From Maritalea sp049801075 (GTDB lineage Bacteria > Pseudomonadota > Alphaproteobacteria > Rhizobiales > Devosiaceae): a DNA stretch of 64,000 nucleotides. The position numbers were made by a program, and so were the translations under genes. The stretch is from positions 1,426,001 through 1,490,000 of the forward strand of contig NZ_JBNAGG010000001.1 in NCBI RefSeq assembly GCF_049801075.1, in the 5' to 3' direction. This document shows positions 43,501 through 52,867 of this stretch, in pieces; the first letter of the stretch is position 1, and each line of letters opens with the position of its first letter. The notes under the pieces were generated by a model. That model saw only the letters and a program-made list of their open reading frames with translations. It had not been told where the DNA came from and did not search any database.

Positions 43501-45078
43501 CTAAGCCCCCTCTTTGGGATCAACCCCGGCCATGGACAGGCCAAAATCACGTTCGCTGGCATCCGGTGCCAATTCGGTGACGACTTCCCCGTCAAACATC
43601 ACCAAGACCCGGTCGGAAAGTGCGCGGATTTCGTCCAGCTCCACTGAGACCAGCAAAACAGCAATGCCTTTATCCCTTAATTCAATAATATGCTTGTGAA
43701 TGAACTCGATCGCACCGATATCTACGCCGCGTGTGGGTTGCCCCACGATAAGCACATCCAGATCCCGATCCATTTCTCGCGCCAACACAACTTTTTGCTG
43801 GTTGCCGCCAGAGAAGTTTGCGGTTTTCAAACGTGGATTGCGCGGGCGAATATCGAACATTTCGATCCGCCGCTCCGCTTCAGCAATAGATTGCTTGGGC
43901 GAAAGAAACGGCCCAGAGCCATAATTTTCAGAATCGTGATAGCCGAGAATGGAGTTTTCCCATTCTTCAAAGTTCGTGACCAGGCCCATTTTGAGCCGAT
44001 CTTCCGGCACATGGGCCAAGCCCATTTTCCGCACTTTGGCAGCGCTATCATCACCATCAAATCGCACCAGTTCGCCGTTGATGCGAATTTGGCCGAGCAA
44101 CGGCGCTTCCATGCCTGAGATGGCGCGCAACAGTTCTGACTGGCCATTACCAGCAACCCCTGCAATACCGACAATCTCACCAGCGCGCACGTCGAAGCTC
44201 ACGTCCTTGACCCGTGGCACACCAATATCATCGGTTACCGACAAGCCTTTGACTTCCAAAACCTTGTCTTTGGGTACAGCGGGCGTTTTGTCGACGCGCA
44301 ACAGCACGCGACGCCCGACCATCATCTCGGCCAATTGCTCGGGTGACGTGTCCTTTGTAGCGACAGTGCCGACCATTTCGCCTTGCCGCATCACCGAAAC
44401 AGTGTCGGTGACGGCCATAATCTCACGCAATTTATGCGTGATCAAAATGATGGTTTTACCTTCATCGCGCAATTGCTCGAGAATACGGAACAGCTGGTCG
44501 GCCTCCGTCGGCGTCAACACGCCTGTCGGTTCGTCCAAAATCAGCACATCCGCGCCGCGATAAAGCGCTTTCAAGATCTCAACGCGTTGCTCCTGACCCA
44601 CAGAGAGGTCTTCGATCAACGCATCCGGGTTAACATCCAACCCATAATCTTTGGCCAGTCGCTCCAATTCCTCGCGCGCCTTTGCCATGCTGGATGCAAG
44701 CAAATATTCGCCTTCTGCACCCAGAATAATGTTTTCCAAAACGGTGAAATTTTCAACCAGCATGAAGTGCTGGTGCACCATGCCGATGCCCAACTCCAGC
44801 GCGTGACTGGAGTCCTTGATGTTCACCAATTGCCCATTGACCCAGATCTGCCCGCTATCGGCAGTGTAAAAGCCATAAAGAATTGACATCAGGGTAGATT
44901 TACCCGCGCCATTTTCACCCACAATACCATGGATGGAATTGCGCTTTACAGCGAGGTCAATGTCCTTATTGGCTTGAACTGGTCCAAACGCTTTGGACAC
45001 TTTTTTCAAGTCAATGGCATATTCAGACCCAGCAGCCTTTGAAGGCTGCTGGGCAGTTGTTGTCTGGTGCTCAACCAT
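43501..45078 (-). CDS. Nucleoside ABC importer, double ATP-binding protein
   Basis: A 525-residue protein of two fused ABC ATPase domains (about 20-265 and 275-520), the sugar/BMP-importer type. The first has GENGAGKSTLMSILYG, signature LSVGQEQRVEILKALYR and Walker B VLILDEPTGVLTPTEA. The second has a degenerate Walker A (GVAGNGQSELLRAISG) and the signature SGGNQQKVVLAREM. One competent and one altered site is usual for this family. It follows the binding-protein gene by 32 bp. Confidence 0.94.
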   Translation of the reverse strand: MVEHQTTTAQQPSKAAGSEYAIDLKKVSKAFGPVQANKDIDLAVKRNSIHGIVGENGAGKSTLMSILYGFYTADSGQIWVNGQLVNIKDSSHALELGIGMVHQHFMLVENFTVLENIILGAEGEYLLASSMAKAREELERLAKDYGLDVNPDALIEDLSVGQEQRVEILKALYRGADVLILDEPTGVLTPTEADQLFRILEQLRDEGKTIILITHKLREIMAVTDTVSVMRQGEMVGTVATKDTSPEQLAEMMVGRRVLLRVDKTPAVPKDKVLEVKGLSVTDDIGVPRVKDVSFDVRAGEIVGIAGVAGNGQSELLRAISGMEAPLLGQIRINGELVRFDGDDSAAKVRKMGLAHVPEDRLKMGLVTNFEEWENSILGYHDSENYGSGPFLSPKQSIAEAERRIEMFDIRPRNPRLKTANFSGGNQQKVVLAREMDRDLDVLIVGQPTRGVDIGAIEFIHKHIIELRDKGIAVLLVSVELDEIRALSDRVLVMFDGEVVTELAPDASERDFGLSMAGVDPKEGA

Positions 45079-45110
45079 GTCGAGTAACCATTCCTGTCTT
45101 TATTTTCGAC

Positions 45111-46127
45111 TTATGAAACAGGGCAGGAATTGTCTGACCGGTAATCATGGACTTCAATCTCGCCAGAATTGATTTTTGCAGTCAATTCGTCGAGTTTCGC
45201 CATCATTTCGTCGGTCACCAAATCTGCGTTGTATTCGTCCATAGCTGCACCAACACCACCTTCTGCAAGGCCAAGTGTTTGTACACCAGAAGTCCATTCG
45301 CCATTGGCTTCGTCGTTGAATGCATCTTGCACTGCAACGTCAACACGCTTCACCATTGAGCTGAGCATGTTGCCTGGGAACAAATAGTTCTGGTTGCTAT
45401 CAACGCCAACGCCGAATTTGCCAGCGTCTGCGGCAGCTTGCAACGCACCTTCGCCAGCAGCACCTGCTGCGGCGTAAATTACGTCTGCACCACGCTCAAG
45501 CTGTGAGCGGCCAACTTCGCCTGCAGTGTTGATGTCGTTAAACGCACCAAAGTCAGTACCAATGAAGTTTTGAAGCACTTCAATGTCAGGATTTACAGCT
45601 TTTGCACCTTGCACATAGCCGCAACCAAACGCTTGCAACAATGGGAAGTCAAACGCTGTTACATAGCCGATTGTGCCTGAGTCAGACTTCATGGCCGCCA
45701 AAGCGCCAACAAGGTATGAACCTTCTTGCTCTTTAAACAACACAGAACGCACGTTTGGCAGATCAACTACAGAGTCGATAATGGCAAAGTGTGTGTCTGG
45801 GAATTCTTGAGCAACAACGTTGAGTGGCTCTGCCCATGTGAAGCCTGGCACAACGATTGGGCTTGAGCCCTGCTGTGCGAAACGGCGCAAGGCTTGCTCG
45901 CGCTGCGCATCAGTTTGAATTTCAAAGTCACGGTATGAATTACCGGTTTCTTCTTTGAATGCTTCGGCACCATTGTAAGCCATTTCGTTGAACGACTTAT
46001 CGTTTTTGCCGGCAGCATCATAAATCAATGCAGGTTCTGCCAATGCGGTGCCTGTCATCAATGCAGCAAAAACGGCTGTACCGAGAACGGCTTTCGCGCC
46101 GGTGAACTTTTTATTCTGGACTGACAT
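45111..46127 (-). CDS. Nucleoside ABC importer, BMP family substrate-binding lipoprotein-like protein
   Basis: A 338-residue periplasmic binding protein. A Sec signal peptide (about 1-28; AVLGTAVFAALMTGTALAE) is followed by the BMP/PnrA-type fold. The fold shows DAAGKNDKSFNEMAYNGAEA, SIGYVTAFDF-like TIGYVTAFDFPLLQAFGCGY, and ADVIYAAAGAAGEGALQAA, which bind purine nucleosides in relatives. There is no lipobox, so it is probably soluble. The ATG at 46127 follows GGGAGATATTC; the longer frame from 46250 is rejected. First gene of the about 13-kb uptake and salvage operon. Confidence 0.93.
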   Translation of the reverse strand: MSVQNKKFTGAKAVLGTAVFAALMTGTALAEPALIYDAAGKNDKSFNEMAYNGAEAFKEETGNSYRDFEIQTDAQREQALRRFAQQGSSPIVVPGFTWAEPLNVVAQEFPDTHFAIIDSVVDLPNVRSVLFKEQEGSYLVGALAAMKSDSGTIGYVTAFDFPLLQAFGCGYVQGAKAVNPDIEVLQNFIGTDFGAFNDINTAGEVGRSQLERGADVIYAAAGAAGEGALQAAADAGKFGVGVDSNQNYLFPGNMLSSMVKRVDVAVQDAFNDEANGEWTSGVQTLGLAEGGVGAAMDEYNADLVTDEMMAKLDELTAKINSGEIEVHDYRSDNSCPVS

Positions 46128-46283
46128 GAATATCTCCCTTGTCAACTTATCCACACGTACAGGACCTAGAATAAGGTCCGAATGTGGTGTTTTTAATTCA
46201 AGCGCTTTCTTGGTCCCTCCGCAAGTAAAAACGCCTAAATCCCCACGCAATCGTTACCTATCCCCTACAAAAAGTTCAAGATT

Positions 46284-46304
46284 TTTTTAACCAGTTGGTA
46301 AAAA
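46284..46304. promoter_or_regulatory. Imperfect dyad upstream of the nucleoside operon, possible operator
   Basis: TTTTTA and TAAAAA arms flank the centre ACCAGTTGG, giving a 21-bp imperfect dyad about 157 bp before the start codon of the binding-protein gene, just past ynjD. It could be an operator for the operon or simply A/T-rich background. No regulator gene for the operon lies in the window. Confidence 0.2.
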
Positions 46305-46336
46305 TAATTGCATTTTTGACCAGAAGGACGAAATTT

Positions 46337-46981
46337 TTATTTGTGATTCAACAGGTTAATAATCGGGCCTGCAGCGGCCTCTGCGTCAGCTTTGTCGTGG
46401 GTCACCATCAAAACAGGCAATCGATTCTGCTTTGCTTGTGTAAAAACAAACTCGCGAACCCGCTCACGCAGGTCGACGTCAAGCGAAGAAAATGGCTCAT
46501 CCAGCAAAAGTGCGCGTGGTTGTGACAGCAGCACACGCATCAATGCAATGCGCGATTGTTGCCCGCCAGAAAGGGTAAGCGGATCGCGTGCGCCCAGCTC
46601 TTCCAGATTCACGGCACGCAGCTTTTCACGCACTTTTTCACACCGCTCATGCTTAGAGCCACCGCGAGGCAACGCAAACAACATATTGTCTTCCACACTC
46701 ATGTGCGGAAACAAAAGGGGTTCTTGAAACATCAACCCGACTTTGCGGGCGCTTGGGTCTTTGTGGGTAATGTCTTCCCCATCCAAAATAATCCGCCCTT
46801 CGCATGTGAAGCGGGGCGATAAGAAGCCTGAAATAGCATTTAGGAGTGTGGATTTACCCGAACCGGACGGTCCCATCACAGTCAACACTTCGCCCGCCCC
46901 GATTTCTGCATTGAGGTGAAACAGAACTTCATCTCCCAGCAAAATACGCAAATCCTTGAGAACCAAACTGTGATCGGGCAA
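46337..46981 (-). CDS. ynjD: YnjD-like ABC importer ATPase
   Basis: A 214-residue ATPase, short for the family. It has Walker A GPSGSGKSTLLNAISG, the Q-loop in VGLMFQEPLLFPHMSV, signature LSGGQQSRIALMRVL, Walker B ALLLDEPFSSLDVDL and switch His in VLMVTHDKADAEA. It is closest in layout to YnjD/ThiQ-like importer ATPases. Together with the next two genes it forms a binding protein-permease-ATPase set of the YnjBCD type, whose substrate is not established (thiamine-like is a common guess). Confidence 0.88.
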   Translation of the reverse strand: MPDHSLVLKDLRILLGDEVLFHLNAEIGAGEVLTVMGPSGSGKSTLLNAISGFLSPRFTCEGRIILDGEDITHKDPSARKVGLMFQEPLLFPHMSVEDNMLFALPRGGSKHERCEKVREKLRAVNLEELGARDPLTLSGGQQSRIALMRVLLSQPRALLLDEPFSSLDVDLRERVREFVFTQAKQNRLPVLMVTHDKADAEAAAGPIINLLNHK

Positions 46982-48700
46982 TTACGCCTCCCGCTGTTTC
47001 GTGAAATAGATTTTGTTGGGATAAATCAATTTAGGCAAGGCCAATGCCAGCGCGAAACCAATTGCGGGCAGCAATGTTTGCACCAGTGCATAAATGCCAA
47101 TCAAACGACGATCGCCACCAGACGCCAGCGCCACCGCTTCAGTTGTGATTGTGGGCACCCGCCCTGCACCAACCAACAACGTTGGCAGATATTGCGCCAC
47201 TGAGATGGCAAACCCCAGCGCAAGCGCGGTGAGGATTGGTTTAAGCAGCATCGGCAATTTGATCTGGAAGAAAATTCGGTTTTGCGATTTGCCCAACGCT
47301 GTGGCCGTTTGCATGTAGCGCGGGTCCAAATTGTGGAAGCTCGCTTCCAGCGCCAAATACATATAGGGGAATACAAACACCATATGCATGATGGTGACGG
47401 GCCAGAAACTGCCATCGATGCCGAACCGCAGCAGCAAAATTGAAATGCCGAAAATGAACGCGATTTGCGGCACGATCAGTGGCAGATAGATCAGGCGCAA
47501 GGCATTTTGCGTTAGGCGAATATTGTGCCGCGTTTCATTCTCAAGACAAATCAAAGTCTGCATGAGCGAAATCAGTGCTGCGGCGAGACCAATCTTAATC
47601 GCGTTGAACACCGGCCCCCAAAGATTTGACGCATTATCGACCCAGCGCATCAAATCCATTGTGCGCGGCAAAGCCTCAGGGAAACGCCAATAGCCAGCGA
47701 TGGACCAGATACCTAAAATCACCAAACTAGCGGCAGAAATGGTGACCATGCCGAGCATGGCGACATTAAAGAACACACGCACAAACTGATCATTTTGATA
47801 GCGCGCGCCTTTGATCTGCATTTGCGCCATCACATAGCGGCAGACCCATTCCAGCAGCCACCAAATAAGCAGTGCAAATAGGGTGGCGCCAAGCTGAAAA
47901 ATGGCACCCGCCGCCGCCACAAAGCGCATACCAAAATCTGGGTCGTTCATCCACCGCAATATCTGAACGGGTAGGCTTGGTGGCAAATTGGGGCCAAGGA
48001 TCAGGGCGACATCGACGACTGAGCTGGAAAAGGCAATGACCGCGAATATCGGCAAACGGATTTGGCGATATAAAGCGGGCATCACGACGATCATCCATGC
48101 CCAAACACGGCCATAGCCCATGGATCGCGCAAGTTTAAGGCGTTGATCTACATTGACTTGCGATGCAGCACTTAAGCTCATCAAAAACAGGAAAGGCACT
48201 TCCTTCAACACCAAGCCTGCCAAAAGCGCATAGCCCATAGGATCGTTGATGATCAACCAATCTGGTGGGCGATCAAACCCTGTCGCCCAAGGCGACAACA
48301 GGCGGACCAGCCAACCGGAAGGGGCAAACAGAAACGCAAAACCGAAGGCCGCTGCCGCATGGGGCACCGCCATTAGTGGCGAAACAAAGCGGGAGATTTT
48401 TGCAAAAAATGGGGCATCCCAAAATGCGGCGAAGAAGCCGATAACGATCACGAATGAAATGATTGTGGTGGACAGGCCAATCCAAATGGACAAATGCACT
48501 GAATGCCAAAACCCAGGCACATGCATCGCCTTATGCAGATGCTCCAACGTTAAATCGACCCCGCCCAATGTGGGGAAATAGCCCAATGCCGGCGCCGCTA
48601 CGCCAATCAGGCCCGCCAGCAGCGGGCCTGTAAGCAACAGAATCACCAGGGCGGGCGCCACCCAAAAAAGTGCATTTAGCGCCCGGTTAGTCATGGTCAT
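46982..48700 (-). CDS. ynjC: YnjC-like fused ABC importer permease
   Basis: A 572-residue permease made of two homologous halves, each with about six helices, as in YnjC and ThiP. Coupling segments are present in both halves (KLARSMGYGRVWAWMIVVMPAL and QTATALGKSQNRIFFQIKLPML). A single polypeptide thus supplies the whole channel. Its start overlaps the end of ynjB and its stop directly precedes the ATPase gene, so the three are translationally coupled. Confidence 0.9.
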   Translation of the reverse strand: MTMTNRALNALFWVAPALVILLLTGPLLAGLIGVAAPALGYFPTLGGVDLTLEHLHKAMHVPGFWHSVHLSIWIGLSTTIISFVIVIGFFAAFWDAPFFAKISRFVSPLMAVPHAAAAFGFAFLFAPSGWLVRLLSPWATGFDRPPDWLIINDPMGYALLAGLVLKEVPFLFLMSLSAASQVNVDQRLKLARSMGYGRVWAWMIVVMPALYRQIRLPIFAVIAFSSSVVDVALILGPNLPPSLPVQILRWMNDPDFGMRFVAAAGAIFQLGATLFALLIWWLLEWVCRYVMAQMQIKGARYQNDQFVRVFFNVAMLGMVTISAASLVILGIWSIAGYWRFPEALPRTMDLMRWVDNASNLWGPVFNAIKIGLAAALISLMQTLICLENETRHNIRLTQNALRLIYLPLIVPQIAFIFGISILLLRFGIDGSFWPVTIMHMVFVFPYMYLALEASFHNLDPRYMQTATALGKSQNRIFFQIKLPMLLKPILTALALGFAISVAQYLPTLLVGAGRVPTITTEAVALASGGDRRLIGIYALVQTLLPAIGFALALALPKLIYPNKIYFTKQREA

Positions 48701-49953
48701 TAATTATCGCGCATGAAGCGTTTGGACCATTCTTCCTCAAGCATAGTGGCCCAGCTTGCATGTGGCTCCAGCAAGGTTTGGCCAAACTCTTCACCCTGCA
48801 ATGTGGCCGCACCCAATTCGAGCGCATCGAAATAGGCTTTTTGCTCGTCTGGCAAATCATTGATGGCCAGCACAGAAGGGTCGCCCCAAACATTCTCATC
48901 TGCTTTGCGTGCTTGTGCTTCAGCAGATAGGAGGAAATTGGCAACCACCATTGCACCTGCCTTGGCCTTGGCATTGTAAGGAATTGTCACAAAGTGCGAA
49001 TTGCCCATGGAGCCATAATCCATCACAAATGACCGCACGCTTGGCGGCAGCTCGCTGGCATTGATGGCAGATGACGCTTCACCGGGATTAAAGGTCATGG
49101 CAATGTCGATTTCGCCGTCAGCAAGCAGGTTCTTCAATTGTGTTGTGTCCGTTGCGTAGATCACGCCATCTCGCCAAAGATTTGGCTTGAGCTCTTCCAA
49201 ATAGGCCCAAAGTGGCGCTGTGGCTTCTTCGAAAACCTTTTTGGTTGCGGGCTCTCGCAAGATAGATGGGTCATCCACCACACCGTAAAGCACCTGTTTC
49301 AAGAAAGTGGTGCCAATAAAGTTTGGTGGTGCAGCATAGGTAAAGCGACCGGGGTTTGCCTCTGCCCAAGTGGCAAGCTCTTCCAACGTGGTTGGCGGTT
49401 CCGCCAAAATTTCACTGTCATAGTAAAAGGTCAATTGCGCCATGCCCCACGGGCTTTCCTGCCCTTCGACTGGCACGGTAAAATCATAAGTTAGGGTCGG
49501 CTTGCCCTCAATATCGGCAAATTGATAGTTGGGCAGTTTTTCGGCCCAATTGCTATCGATCAGGAGGCCCTGTTCTTTCATGGCGGCGAAGTTCTCACCA
49601 TTGATCCAGATGAGATCGACAGAACCATCTGTATTGCGACCCGCTGCTTTTTCCATAATTACGCGCCCAACGGCGGTGGCAGTATCTTCCAGCTTCACAT
49701 GCTCAATGGTCACGCCATATTCGGCTTTGACCTGCTCGCCCGCCCAAGCAATGTAATTATTGATATTTGGTGCACCGCCCCATGCGTTGAAATATACGGT
49801 TTGACCCTTTGCCTGCTCCAACACATTTTGCCAATCGGCAGGATCTGGCGCGCTGTCTTGCGCCAAAGTGGGCGTACCCGCGCTTAGGGCCAGTATCGAC
49901 GCCAAAGCGAGTTGTTTTGCAGATAATGGTCGGAAAAACCGGCTTTTACGCAT
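48700..49953 (-). CDS. ynjB: YnjB-like ABC importer substrate-binding protein
   Basis: A 417-residue periplasmic protein with a Sec signal peptide ending near AGTPTLAQDSA (residue 32). Relatives of YnjB share the YFNAWGGAPNINNYIAWAGEQ start and the extracellular solute-binding fold seen in iron, thiamine and polyamine binding proteins. WINGENFAAMKEQGLL and FVTIPYNAKAKAGAMVVANFLLS are recognisable. Substrate unknown. A 20-bp perfect inverted repeat lies upstream (49978-49997). No TPP riboswitch was seen. Confidence 0.88.
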   Translation of the reverse strand: MRKSRFFRPLSAKQLALASILALSAGTPTLAQDSAPDPADWQNVLEQAKGQTVYFNAWGGAPNINNYIAWAGEQVKAEYGVTIEHVKLEDTATAVGRVIMEKAAGRNTDGSVDLIWINGENFAAMKEQGLLIDSNWAEKLPNYQFADIEGKPTLTYDFTVPVEGQESPWGMAQLTFYYDSEILAEPPTTLEELATWAEANPGRFTYAAPPNFIGTTFLKQVLYGVVDDPSILREPATKKVFEEATAPLWAYLEELKPNLWRDGVIYATDTTQLKNLLADGEIDIAMTFNPGEASSAINASELPPSVRSFVMDYGSMGNSHFVTIPYNAKAKAGAMVVANFLLSAEAQARKADENVWGDPSVLAINDLPDEQKAYFDALELGAATLQGEEFGQTLLEPHASWATMLEEEWSKRFMRDN

Positions 49954-49977
49954 AAAATATCCTTCGCACCTGCGGTG

Positions 49978-49997
49978 CTTAATGATTGAACATTAAG
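49978..49997. promoter_or_regulatory. Perfect inverted repeat upstream of ynjB
   Basis: CTTAATG and CATTAAG are exact 7-bp arms around ATTGAA, 25-44 bp before the ynjB start codon. This is the place expected of an operator or a short leader hairpin. There is no T-run to make it a terminator. Confidence 0.4.
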
Positions 49998-50075
49998 GAC
50001 ATTTGTTACGCTATTGCTGGCAGAAGTACAGCCCCTTAAGGCTACAACTTTTACTCACATAAGTGTGAAATGCAT

Positions 50076-50573
50076 TTAGTTTTGCTGGGCATCTGCCGCG
50101 TCTTCCGTTTCGACGGGAATGGCCTCTGCGTCAATTTGCGCGGCAAAGCGGCTAAAGAACCGATCAATGACGCCTTGAGCGCTTTTGCCGACAATTTTTG
50201 AACCCAGCTTTTCAATAGAGCCGGAGACCTCACCATGGGCCTCAAACTTCAAAATGCAGGCTTCATTGGCCAAGCCCCAATCTTGCAATTCAATATCTGC
50301 TGACCCGCGCGCCAATCCCAGCAGACCACCGCGACCGCCGCCCGAAAGGGTGTAAGCCCGCGCAGGTTCAACATTGGATAGCGTTAAATCACCCGAAAAA
50401 GTTGGCTTCATTATGCCAAGATTGACGGTGATGGATGCTTCAAGGTTTTCGCTATCCACCCACTCAATTCGGTCGCATCCAGGGATACAAGCCTTCAAAA
50501 CTTCGGTGTCGTTTAACGCCTCCCAAACCGACAATCGCGGTGCAGTAATGCGGTAATGTCCAACAAATTTCAT
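50076..50573 (-). CDS. CoxG/SRPBCC family protein
   Basis: A 165-residue protein of the carbon monoxide dehydrogenase subunit G (CoxG) family, a START/SRPBCC fold. It starts MKFVGHYRITAPRLSVWEAL, has EVLKACIPGCDRIE, then FSGDLTLSNVEPARAYTLSG and a Gly-rich GGGRGGLLGLARGSADI turn. Relatives assist molybdenum CO dehydrogenase-like enzymes, but many stand alone; no cox structural genes are in this window, so the function is open. Its last 15 residues are acidic. Divergent from the next operon. Confidence 0.85.
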   Translation of the reverse strand: MKFVGHYRITAPRLSVWEALNDTEVLKACIPGCDRIEWVDSENLEASITVNLGIMKPTFSGDLTLSNVEPARAYTLSGGGRGGLLGLARGSADIELQDWGLANEACILKFEAHGEVSGSIEKLGSKIVGKSAQGVIDRFFSRFAAQIDAEAIPVETEDAADAQQN

Positions 50574-50705
50574 AAAAGGCCTTTACCTCAAGCGAAACAA
50601 TTCCAATATCAACAACACATGGTAACATGCTTGCACTGTGTCAATTGATGACGATAAAAGAAATATCTAACACTTTTGGTTCCAAGGCTGAACGGGGAAA
50701 AGATT

Positions 50706-51893
50706 ATGGCAAATGAGATTGCTGAAAAACCATTGCAATATTTGGACAAGGCAGTGGGCGCGATCCGCGAAATGGGCCTCTGGCCGACAACAGTTGAAGA
50801 AGCCCCGATCACCGGGCTTTTGCAAGAAATTACCGAATTGGATGAAACCCGCATCATTTTGATCGGGCGGACATTGAACCAAGCCAGCGTGTTCAATGAA
50901 GTTGTGCGCGAGCAAATCGCAGCCATGAACATTGGTGAACGCTACGAAGACATCACCAACGGTTTTGACAGCATCCGCGACGATGCCAAGGGCATGGTTG
51001 ATCAGCTTGAAGATGGCAAGCTGGATATGCTGGAGCGCGCTTCTAACGTTTGGATGAAGGTCACACGCGGCGATATTCCGACCCGTTTTGAAAAAATCCG
51101 CACCACCTATCTTGAAGTCACCAAAGACACCAAAGATCAGGTTGACCGCGAACATACAATTTTGGAAGCCTATCGCGATTTCCGCGGTGCCCTGAAGCAA
51201 TCAGAAGTGATGGCTTTGGAAGTACTTGATAAAGCTGAGGCAAAGCTGAATGAGCGCAAAGAGCATTTGAGCAACGCCACGAAAGAGCTTGAGAATTTTG
51301 CAGATGGCACACCAGCCGATCGGGCGCGTTTGGAAATGGCACGCGATGAGCGCTTGCGCGAAATGCAGCAGGAAGAGCGTCGCTATCAGATTGCGAAAGA
51401 TCTTTCCGACAATTTGACCATTTCATACAACACGTCTGAAGTGATCATGGCGCGCTTGATGCAAACCACCAACGCCAAAGAGCGGGTTTATCAGCAATCC
51501 ATCTCCTTCTTCTCCACAAACGAAACCGTGTTGACCGCCCTGAGCGCGTCCTTCACCGGCCTGTTTGGTTTGCATGAGAGCACCGAAACGCTGAATGCGA
51601 TGAAAGAAGGCATGTCTAAAAGCCTTGAGACATTGGCTGAAATTGGCGACACCGTGCAGGAAGAAGCGCTTAAAGCTGGCTACGGCCCAACCATTCGCGC
51701 CGATGCGGTGAAGAAGCTTGTTGATAGCGTTGTCAACTTCCAAGAGAAGTCGCGCTCAATCATCAATGATATGCGCGAACAAAGCACAAAGAACTCTGCT
51801 GAAATTCGCGATGCCGTTGAAGATGGCAAGCAACGTTTGGCCAAATTGGCAGCCGAAGGCAACACCATTTTGGTTGAAGAGAAACAAAGCTAA
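50706..51893 (+). CDS. Unknown helical protein, first gene of a three-gene operon
   Basis: A 395-residue protein predicted almost wholly helical, without signal peptide or membrane helix. Distinctive stretches are REMGLWPTTVEEAPITGLLQ, FNEVVREQIAAMNIGERYED, ERASNVWMKVTRGDIPTRFE and LEAYRDFRGALKQSEVMALE. A second helical part (about 255-390) includes RVYQQSISFFSTNETVLTAL. From memory, relatives in Hyphomicrobiales carry the vague name 'cell surface protein', for which I see no support. Its size and helical build loosely recall TelA/YceG-type stress proteins, without their motifs. The ATG at 50706 fits better than 50676. Part of an operon with the next two genes. Confidence 0.85.
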   Translation: MANEIAEKPLQYLDKAVGAIREMGLWPTTVEEAPITGLLQEITELDETRIILIGRTLNQASVFNEVVREQIAAMNIGERYEDITNGFDSIRDDAKGMVDQLEDGKLDMLERASNVWMKVTRGDIPTRFEKIRTTYLEVTKDTKDQVDREHTILEAYRDFRGALKQSEVMALEVLDKAEAKLNERKEHLSNATKELENFADGTPADRARLEMARDERLREMQQEERRYQIAKDLSDNLTISYNTSEVIMARLMQTTNAKERVYQQSISFFSTNETVLTALSASFTGLFGLHESTETLNAMKEGMSKSLETLAEIGDTVQEEALKAGYGPTIRADAVKKLVDSVVNFQEKSRSIINDMREQSTKNSAEIRDAVEDGKQRLAKLAAEGNTILVEEKQS

Positions 51894-51927
51894 GCAAACG
51901 GCATAGAGACGAAACGGGATAAGCGTT

Positions 51928-52857
51928 TTGAGCAAAGACAAGTCTTTACCGCTTGACGATGTGATGATGGCGATGGACGTGGTGGATACACTGCGCCATC
52001 GCAATGATCTGGTGGCGCGGGAACTGAATGAAGAGAACCGTGCCTCCACGCTGGTGGATCGCCTGCGTGAAATCTATCACCAGCAGGGCATTGATGTGCC
52101 TGATCACATTTTGCAAGAAGGTGTGAGTGCGCTTAAAGAATCTCGTTTCACTTATAATCCGCCCACTGGCGGGTTCGGCTATATGCTGGCGCGCGCCTAT
52201 GTGTCGCGCGGCAGTTGGGGCAAATGGGCGCTGGGTATTGGCCTAGCGCTTGGCATCGGCCTTTCAGGCTATTTTTTGGTTTACCAGCCCATGCAGGCCG
52301 GCCAAGTGGCGGCAACGCAGGCCTATCTCAATCAGGAATTGCCAAGCCAATTTGATCAGCTGGTTATGCAAATTGAGGCCACGTCAAAAGTGGATGCAGC
52401 CAATGTGCAAGCGGCAGAAATTGCTGACCGCGGCAAACTTGCCGCCAGCGCGGGTGATCAGGTCGCAGCTGAGAAGTTTTTGGACGATCTCAACGGGCTT
52501 TTGACAACGCTACAAAGCGAATATCGCGTTGAAATTGTCAATCGCGAAGGTGCGGATACTGGCGTTTGGGTTTATCCCGAGGTCAATCAAGATGCCCGCA
52601 ATTATTATGTGATTGTTGAGGCCATTGGGCCGGACGGCAACATATTGCCGCAAACCATCACCAATGAAGAATCCGGCGTGGCCGAATTGGTGGAACAATG
52701 GGGCGTGCGCGTTAGCGAAGTTCAATTTGAAGCCGTGCGCGACGACAAGCTGGATGATGGCATCATTCAAAACAACATTATGGGCTTGAAACAATTTGGC
52801 TACTTGAACGTGGATTACACGCAGCCAGTTTTGGGCGGCGCGATAACAAAGTGGTAG
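51928..52857 (+). CDS. DUF6384-like single-pass membrane protein, TTG start
   Basis: A 309-residue protein. The N-terminal cytosolic part (1-95) reads LPLDDVMMAMDVVDTLRHRN and LVDRLREIYHQQGIDVPDHIL. A Tyr-rich turn and AYVSRGSWGKW lead into one membrane helix (about 98-119). The remaining about 190 residues are probably periplasmic, beginning with a short coiled coil. The N-terminal pattern matches what I remember as DUF6384. The TTG start is supported by the conserved DDVM motif just after it and GGATAAG nearby; no in-frame ATG precedes that motif. 34 bp after the first gene. Confidence 0.82.
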   Translation: MSKDKSLPLDDVMMAMDVVDTLRHRNDLVARELNEENRASTLVDRLREIYHQQGIDVPDHILQEGVSALKESRFTYNPPTGGFGYMLARAYVSRGSWGKWALGIGLALGIGLSGYFLVYQPMQAGQVAATQAYLNQELPSQFDQLVMQIEATSKVDAANVQAAEIADRGKLAASAGDQVAAEKFLDDLNGLLTTLQSEYRVEIVNREGADTGVWVYPEVNQDARNYYVIVEAIGPDGNILPQTITNEESGVAELVEQWGVRVSEVQFEAVRDDKLDDGIIQNNIMGLKQFGYLNVDYTQPVLGGAITKW

Positions 52858-52867
52858 GGCAGCAATA

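Noticed and set aside
49954..50075. TPP riboswitch before the YnjBCD genes
   Set aside because: No CTGAGA or ACCTGA-type core was found; only the short inverted repeat is present.
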